From contig NC_081405.1 of NCBI RefSeq assembly GCF_030272615.1, forward strand, positions 161,576,194 to 161,640,193: a stretch of DNA of 64,000 bases, written 5' to 3'. Each line of letters starts with the position of its first letter. The first letter of the stretch is position 1. Positions 58,744 to 64,000 of this stretch are shown here, one piece after another. Both the position numbers and the translations under genes were made by a program. The DNA is from Cryptomeria japonica (taxonomy: Eukaryota > Streptophyta > Pinopsida > Cupressales > Cupressaceae). The notes beneath the pieces are model-generated. The model was given only the letters and a program-made list of their open reading frames with translations. It had not been told where the DNA came from and searched no databases.

Positions 58744-59770
58744 GTTTTGATGTCCCCTGCTGTGTACATAGTATTTTGTTGTGTCTAGTTTTCTCGTTCT
58801 TGTTGTTTTCTTTCCTGTCTGCTGTGTTGAGTCCTATCTCCTGTTTCTGAGTTCTCTGTGTATTCCGCATACACAGTCCCCAGTCAGAGCCCCTGTTAGT
58901 TGTGTTTAGAGTCGCCATATTAATTCAAGGGTTCCCCTTTAAAAACCACACCTATCTTATTCGAGGTCTCCCCTTCATCATCTAAGTGTCTATCGTCCTT
59001 TGAAGAAATTTGGTCAAGTTCGCAAGCTTCCACGGTCATTCCTCCCCTCCCTTTTGAATCGCTTCGAATCATTTCAAACCTCAGTTCGAAGTAGGTCAAA
59101 GTGGTTCGACCAAATTTTTCATACTAATACTCTTTCTTTGGTAGGAAGTATCTTTTATCGTGGCAATCTTCTTTGAAATACTTTGAACCATTTTGAAGCT
59201 CGGTTTAAGCCTATTCAAAGTGGTTTTTGGCAAGTATTGACGGCGGGAGTTTATTTTTGGAGTACGATGCGCTGCCTTTCTCTCAAAGCAATCAATGGTC
59301 CCATCAGCATGTCAAATCAAAAGATTTTATTTCTTTTTCAAGGAAAAGGGCATCATTGTTATGAGTGTGAGTAGACCTTCGTTTTATGAATGACTGGATA
59401 TCGCATGAAATCAATTATTATTAACTCATGCGAAAGGGTAAATCATTAATCGAGGCATTTATGCATCGACGCCTCGAGCATGTCAATCCTGATGTGAGGT
59501 GATGAACTATCATTATCCGATCTTCCCATGTATAAAGTTCCCCTATGATAAATTTTCATTCAGTTGCCTGGTAAGTTATCCAAAAAACAAAGAAAAAGGA
59601 TAAAGGAGAGGAGGTCTGATTTTGGAGAGAAGGAGCAGTTAGGGAAGCTAGAGGAGATTATTTGCTTTTCAATGGAAAACAGGTGAGAGTTTAGCAACCT
59701 TTGTTCTGTTCTGCAAAACTGTTATTTTCAAAGGTTTTTCTGAAAGAGGTCTTGCTTGTTTAAGTTGAGA
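58744..59770 (+). other. Spacer between gypsy pol and extra ORF
   Basis: About 1 kb with no conserved ORF. It contains TTCGAA/CTTTGAA-rich words (59030-59210). A TATA-like TGTATAAAG lies at about 59529, and AACAG followed by GTGAGAG near 59679 resembles a splice donor. These might serve expression of the downstream ORF, but the evidence is only motif-level. Confidence 0.4.
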
Positions 59771-62700
59771 ATGAAGTCGGTTATGCATTTTCGCGGTAAT
59801 GTTTCTAGCCTTGAATGTAAAAGACCAGTGATTTGTGATATCAATTTAGAAGGGGTAAATGTGGAAAGTCTTCAAGCAAATTTTCTTGCGAATACGGAAG
59901 AGGTTAAGGGATGTATGGAAATATTAACGAGCAGGTTAATTGAAGCTACTGCGTTTCCCCCTGCCTTCGTAAACCCTGAACTCCTACAACTTTGCATTGA
60001 CCATTATGATGTAAGAAGCAAGAGCATAGTACGCAAAAATGGTAATGTCATACTTCCTGTCTCCAGGGAAACCATTTCTTCTGTTTTGAAATTAACAGCA
60101 AGTACCTTTGCCGCTTTCTCACCCATTCAAGCTGAAGCTGAGTATCGGGAAAACCCTAGTGTGTACCGAAACACCCTTGCCAGGAAATGGACCAAGGTTA
60201 ACTATGGAGGTGGGTCTAGACTCTCGAAGGTCATTACTAGAAGCCACATGAAACCCCACATACACGACCTGGTGGTATTATTACACAGGGTGAAAGGTTC
60301 AGCTGATGTATGTTTGTTCGAAGAATGGATGTATAGGTACATTGAAATTATCTTAAAAGGTGAACAATGGATGGATTGGGTGGAGATTATTGCCACTTCC
60401 CTGAGAAGCCAGCTCAAACGCGCCAAAGAGTCTAGAGAAGATTTTCGTATGGCCTCATATTTGACTTATTGTATTGCCTGCACACGTGATCTCGCCGCTC
60501 TTCCGCATGAGGTATGGAATGAGGAAATGACCATCTTCCAATATTGTCCGTTGTTGCAAAAAGACAGAGTTCTGGAGGATTTCCGTAAGGTGCATGATAT
60601 ATTGTTTGAAAACATTTATTTGGCTCTAGAAGGTGTTCAGATGCCGCGACTCTCTTCTGAATCGCTGAGGCTGGTTCAACATTATGGGAGTTCTTTTATT
60701 CAGTTTCCTAGGTTCACATATTTGAGAGTCGGAGGGTTTGAGGAAGAACCTGTGAGGTTGCCTCGATATGCCCTTGATTGTTTCATTTTAGCCGAATTGT
60801 GCAGGCAACTTTCTACTATCATTAAGGATAATCTCCCTCAAGAGAAATGGGAGACGGCTTTCCCTATTAAGCTGCACTCTTTGGTTTGTAATAACATGAA
60901 TGACGCTTCCATCATCGGAAGCAATTTGCTGGGATTTAATCTTGGTTTCTACCGCAGCAGGAGAAACTTCGATAGTAAAGGATATGCAGCTCTGACCCTC
61001 GGCCTTGAAATCAACTCATTAGTTGCTCCGCAGCTAGAAGATCTATGGGAAGACTGTGAAAATGAAGAAGAAGTCTTGAAAAGGGATCATTCTAGACTCA
61101 CCTTGCAGCAAATTAGCTCTTTCAAATTGAAGTTCAAAACACAGGGAATCGTCGAAGATGGTTCATTTTTAGTTGAACCCGGATGGGAAGAATCAAACGA
61201 AGCAAAATTCTTGACAGTTGATTGGAGCAAGGAGGAAGATGACGATATTAATTTGAGAGCCAGATCCATATTAACTTATACGGATGACTGGCTACAAAGG
61301 AAAAGAAATGGAAACATCAATGAGTCTTCTCCTAAGGTGATTTCTCTCTCGGAACCGCTTCAATCTGACATTCCACTTTCTCATGTTGCAGGTGATACAT
61401 TGGCCTCAGATAAGAAAATAAAGTTTCCTTCCCAAGTCATGGCTCCTAGGACGAGATCCCATTCTAGGAACAAAGCTTTGAAGTAGCCTAGTTCCCAGAA
61501 GCAGGAAATGACATCACCAGAGCGGGATTTAAGTGATAAGTCCCCTTTTCAAGATGAAGCAGACGATGAAGTCCAATTCATTGAAACACCAAAGATAGAT
61601 CAACCCAATTTCTTGACTCCGATTAAAGATACTCAGATGATATCAACCACTCCCACTGTTCCTTTATGGTTGTCAAATTCAATCAATAAGAAACGGAGTT
61701 TACAACTAGTGGCCTCGCCAGTAAAAGATATTGTCACTAGGTATGCGGCTAGAGGATCTAAAGCAAAGAAAATGAAAACGGATGCTTGTCTCACTAAAGA
61801 TTCAGTAATGGGGAAAATCATAGCGGAGGTGGCTACTTATAAATAGAAAAGGGAATCAGGGGAAATTGATGAGGAAGGATTCAAAGTCACTTCTATTGAA
61901 CTAGGTACCCTTAATAGGAGTACTGGTAATAATTTCTTTAAATTTTCTGCTGATCACATGCTCACTCAATCAAAAAAAGATTCTAAAGAGAAGAAAGAAT
62001 TGAAAGCAATGGTGGTGACGATGGCCACATACATCAATTTGCTGATTAATTTAGGGCCTAACCCAATAATCCAGCTGCCTCAGCCATTCGATCCAAATTC
62101 CGCCGAAAGCCAGCAATTGATGAAATAGATGCAGAGGGGAAAATTGTTGTCTGACGCTATGGTTAGTTGGGTAAATAGCTTATTAGAGCAAGGGAATAAG
62201 TTTATTTCCGAAATTACTAGTATCTATTCCGAGGGTGAAGCATTGCTCGGGGAGATTCAAACTTTGATACCAGTATGGGAGACAGAATTGTCACGGTGCC
62301 AAACCATAGTTTCCCGGGTAACTGAGGTTGAAAAGTTTGGAGTTCTCAAATTCTTAGGTGAAAACCCCATGAAAGCCGTGGACCCGTGCACATTATTTAT
62401 CCTGAAAAGTAATATGAGCTAAAAGGAGTCAATCGACAAAGAAGCCATCAAAGAGGTCCAAGGCATCAAGAATCAAATCACAGACATGCATAAGGAACTG
62501 GTTAAAGACATGAAGATTGTCAACCCCACAGGCATCTTACAATTGGATGAAGGTAGCATGGACATTGAAGTGTTAACCAAAAGTTTCACCGAAGCAGTTG
62601 AACAGATTAGAGATAAAGAAACGCCCAAGGTCGATGATTTCACTTCGTTGGCAGGTATAGAATCCATGTTGCACCTCAATGAGAAGCTGATGCCATGTCA

Positions 62701-62878
62701 GAGCCTAAAGATGAAGGAGTACAGGTGGCAGAAGGATGCATGTAGAGCCCGGCTGATGAGTTTAAAGAACCCGCACTCACAGGCCACGCAGGAATTCATG
62801 TCTACTTTCCAGAGCTGGAAGCTGGTACGACAAACCGTCGGAAATGAGGAGGAAGCTGGCGAATATAGTGGGAACTGA
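59771..62878 (+). pseudogene. Extra ORF downstream of gypsy pol, ~1036 codons, unknown function
   Basis: From the ATG at 59771 (MKSVMHFRGNVSSLECKRPV) one frame runs to the TGA at 62876-62878. It is broken by TAG at 61484, 61844 and 62126 and TAA at 62420, all explainable by C-to-T change, with no frameshift. The first ~440 residues look globular (LQLCIDHYDVRSKSIVRKNG, NVILPVSRETISSVLKLTAS, WMYRYIEIILKGEQWMDWVE, IIGSNLLGFNLGFYRSRRNF). A charged, low-complexity middle carries a basic APRTRSHSRNKALK patch. The C-terminal third is helical and coiled-coil-like. No transmembrane segment, zinc finger or enzyme motif is visible. Sense-strand extra ORFs between pol and the 3' LTR are known in plant gypsy groups (Athila, Tat). 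I cannot assign this one; an envelope-like role has no support here. Confidence 0.6.
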
Positions 62879-63895
62879 ATCGTCACCCGCTGGCGTTCTA
62901 TCTTTTTGATAACTGCTTTCTAGTTTCATAACGGTTTCTTGTATTAACCCGATAGGGCTGGGTTTTAAGGGAGGCCCTTCGGGATTTTAAAAACGACTAT
63001 AAATGCTGGGGCATAAAACGGTCTTGAGGGGATTAGCAATAGGGGAAAAAAGAATAGCAAGTTAAATATAGTTTTAAGATAGATTTTTCTGAAGTACAGT
63101 GATCAAGGATAGTATATGCATGTTTTATCTTCCAAAGACTTTGTGCATTGAAGTTGGATATACATATATGAAAAATTTCGAGTTATGCTTTGAAACTTTG
63201 CATTCTGAGTGTTGAATTATTATCACTTTGTGGAGATAATTCGGCGATTCGAAATTTCCTTAATGCTGTTGGTTAGTCGTAAGTTCATCTATTTCCTGTT
63301 TTGATATATGTTGAAAATCTAGCAGAAAATCCATTCTTTGAGATAGATTTTGTTGATTATATGTATGTGAATCTTTTCATTTGCGATCTATATTTTGTAA
63401 TTACCTCACTACCTAAGAGTAGTTGAGAGAACCTTATGCACTTTCAGGAAAAAGTGTAATTATAAAAGTTGAATTCATTGTAAATCAGATAAGAGAGCTG
63501 TACCTGTAGAAAAATTCAGAGAGGAAGTTAAAGTAAAATTAATACTTTCTCAACTGTAGTGAATGATTTTGTTCTCTTCATAACATTGGGCATAGAGTAA
63601 ATTAAAAGAAATTAAGTAAGAGGACAATCTGTTCACCAACAATCTCTTTATCTAGGTTGATGAGTTGATGTTGCTACTCTGCCAGAGTAGCCAGTGTGTG
63701 GTTCAGTTGATCAAGTATTCTGTCTTTGGCATTGTTGTCAAAGGGGGAGAGATGCATGTGAAAAACTGCTTTATCTTTGGATCTTTGTATGCATGATCTT
63801 AGGGGGAGTTTGTTGTAGATTGTTGATGTTGATCTATTCCTTTGCATTGATCATTTTTAACATTCATATGTTGTCATTAATTCCAAATGGAGATA
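62879..63895 (+). other. 3' flank of gypsy extra ORF and copia-like 3' untranslated region
   Basis: There is no supported gene. GGGCTGGGTTTTAAGGGAGG at 62956 is purine-rich. Near 63716-63755 CATTGTTGTCAAAGGGGGAG and at 63800 AGGGGGAGTTTG resemble copia polypurine regions, followed by the LTR start at 63897. The gypsy 3' LTR was not identified. Confidence 0.45.
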
Positions 63896-63896
63896 T

Positions 63897-64000
63897 TGTT
63901 GGATATTGTTGCTTCTAGGATATGTTGTTCCCATTGATGTCAACATATTCCTATGTTCTGGTGTTGCAGAGAATTGTTCTTGCATTCTGGTGTTGCAGAG
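63897..64000 (+). repeat. Copia LTR start, runs off the window
   Basis: TGTTGGATATTGTTG, the same start as the LTR at 24574, here followed by CTTCTAGGATATG. The last 60 bp contain a duplicated ATTCTGGTGTTGCAGAG-like phrase. The rest is beyond the window. Confidence 0.6.

Noticed and set aside
59771..62878. Envelope gene of an endogenous retrovirus
   Set aside because: No signal peptide, membrane segment, cysteine-rich surface domain or cleavage site is visible, so position after pol alone does not justify the call.

Overview
This is nuclear DNA of a seed plant, most likely a gymnosperm or conifer-type genome. That is an inference from AT-rich, repeat-dominated sequence in which nested, slowly decaying LTR retrotransposons and LINE fragments fill almost everything, with two degraded host-gene candidates in 64 kb. 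No bacterial, organellar or viral gene set is present. Start codons were checked, because several long frames begin upstream of their first ATG.

Layout. 1-2.3 kb: minus-strand Ty3/gypsy gag-protease remnant with zinc knuckle and primer-binding site. 4.97-5.14 kb: LINE RNase H scrap. 5.5-8.5 kb: minus-strand Ty1/copia element with an internal deletion that fuses integrase to reverse transcriptase. 8.7-12.8 kb: 3' part of a plus-strand Tat-like Ty3/gypsy element with an antisense plant-mobile-domain fragment; its 3' LTR (starting 12625) is split by a younger element. 12798-23366: that younger element, 10.57 kb, with two 1290-bp LTRs differing at about 7 sites, a 5-bp target duplication (CTACC), no pol, and one ~950-codon ORF of unknown function. 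24.0-25.7 kb: copia 3' end plus LTR. 25.7-32.6 kb: mostly empty AT-rich DNA with a small DUF761-type gene or pseudogene near 29.7-30.2 kb. 32.67-35.34 kb: LINE 3' half with a tandemly duplicated tail. 35.34-37.65 kb: unrecognised ORF with a 3' poly(A) tract. 38.1-40.4 kb: a two-exon CYP86-clan cytochrome P450 pseudogene, with a duplicated, internally deleted copy of its 5' end just upstream. 41.36-44.54 kb: a 1.58-kb tandem duplication. 45435-52188: a structurally complete copia element (445-bp LTRs, perfect PBS, PPT, AGTTT target duplication) whose whole gag-pol frame carries nine nonsense codons and no frameshift. 52.2-55.7 kb: older copia debris. 55.75-62.88 kb: Ty3/gypsy pol without gag or protease, followed by a ~1036-codon extra ORF of unknown function. 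63.6-64.0 kb: 3' end and LTR start of another copia element.

The strongest candidates for something undescribed are (a) the young pol-less element at 12798-23366 with its low-complexity 948-codon ORF and (b) the extra ORF at 59771-62878 downstream of gypsy pol. A cross-cutting pattern is that several elements have decayed by nonsense codons explainable as C-to-T changes while keeping one reading frame, which suggests methylation-driven decay with few indels.
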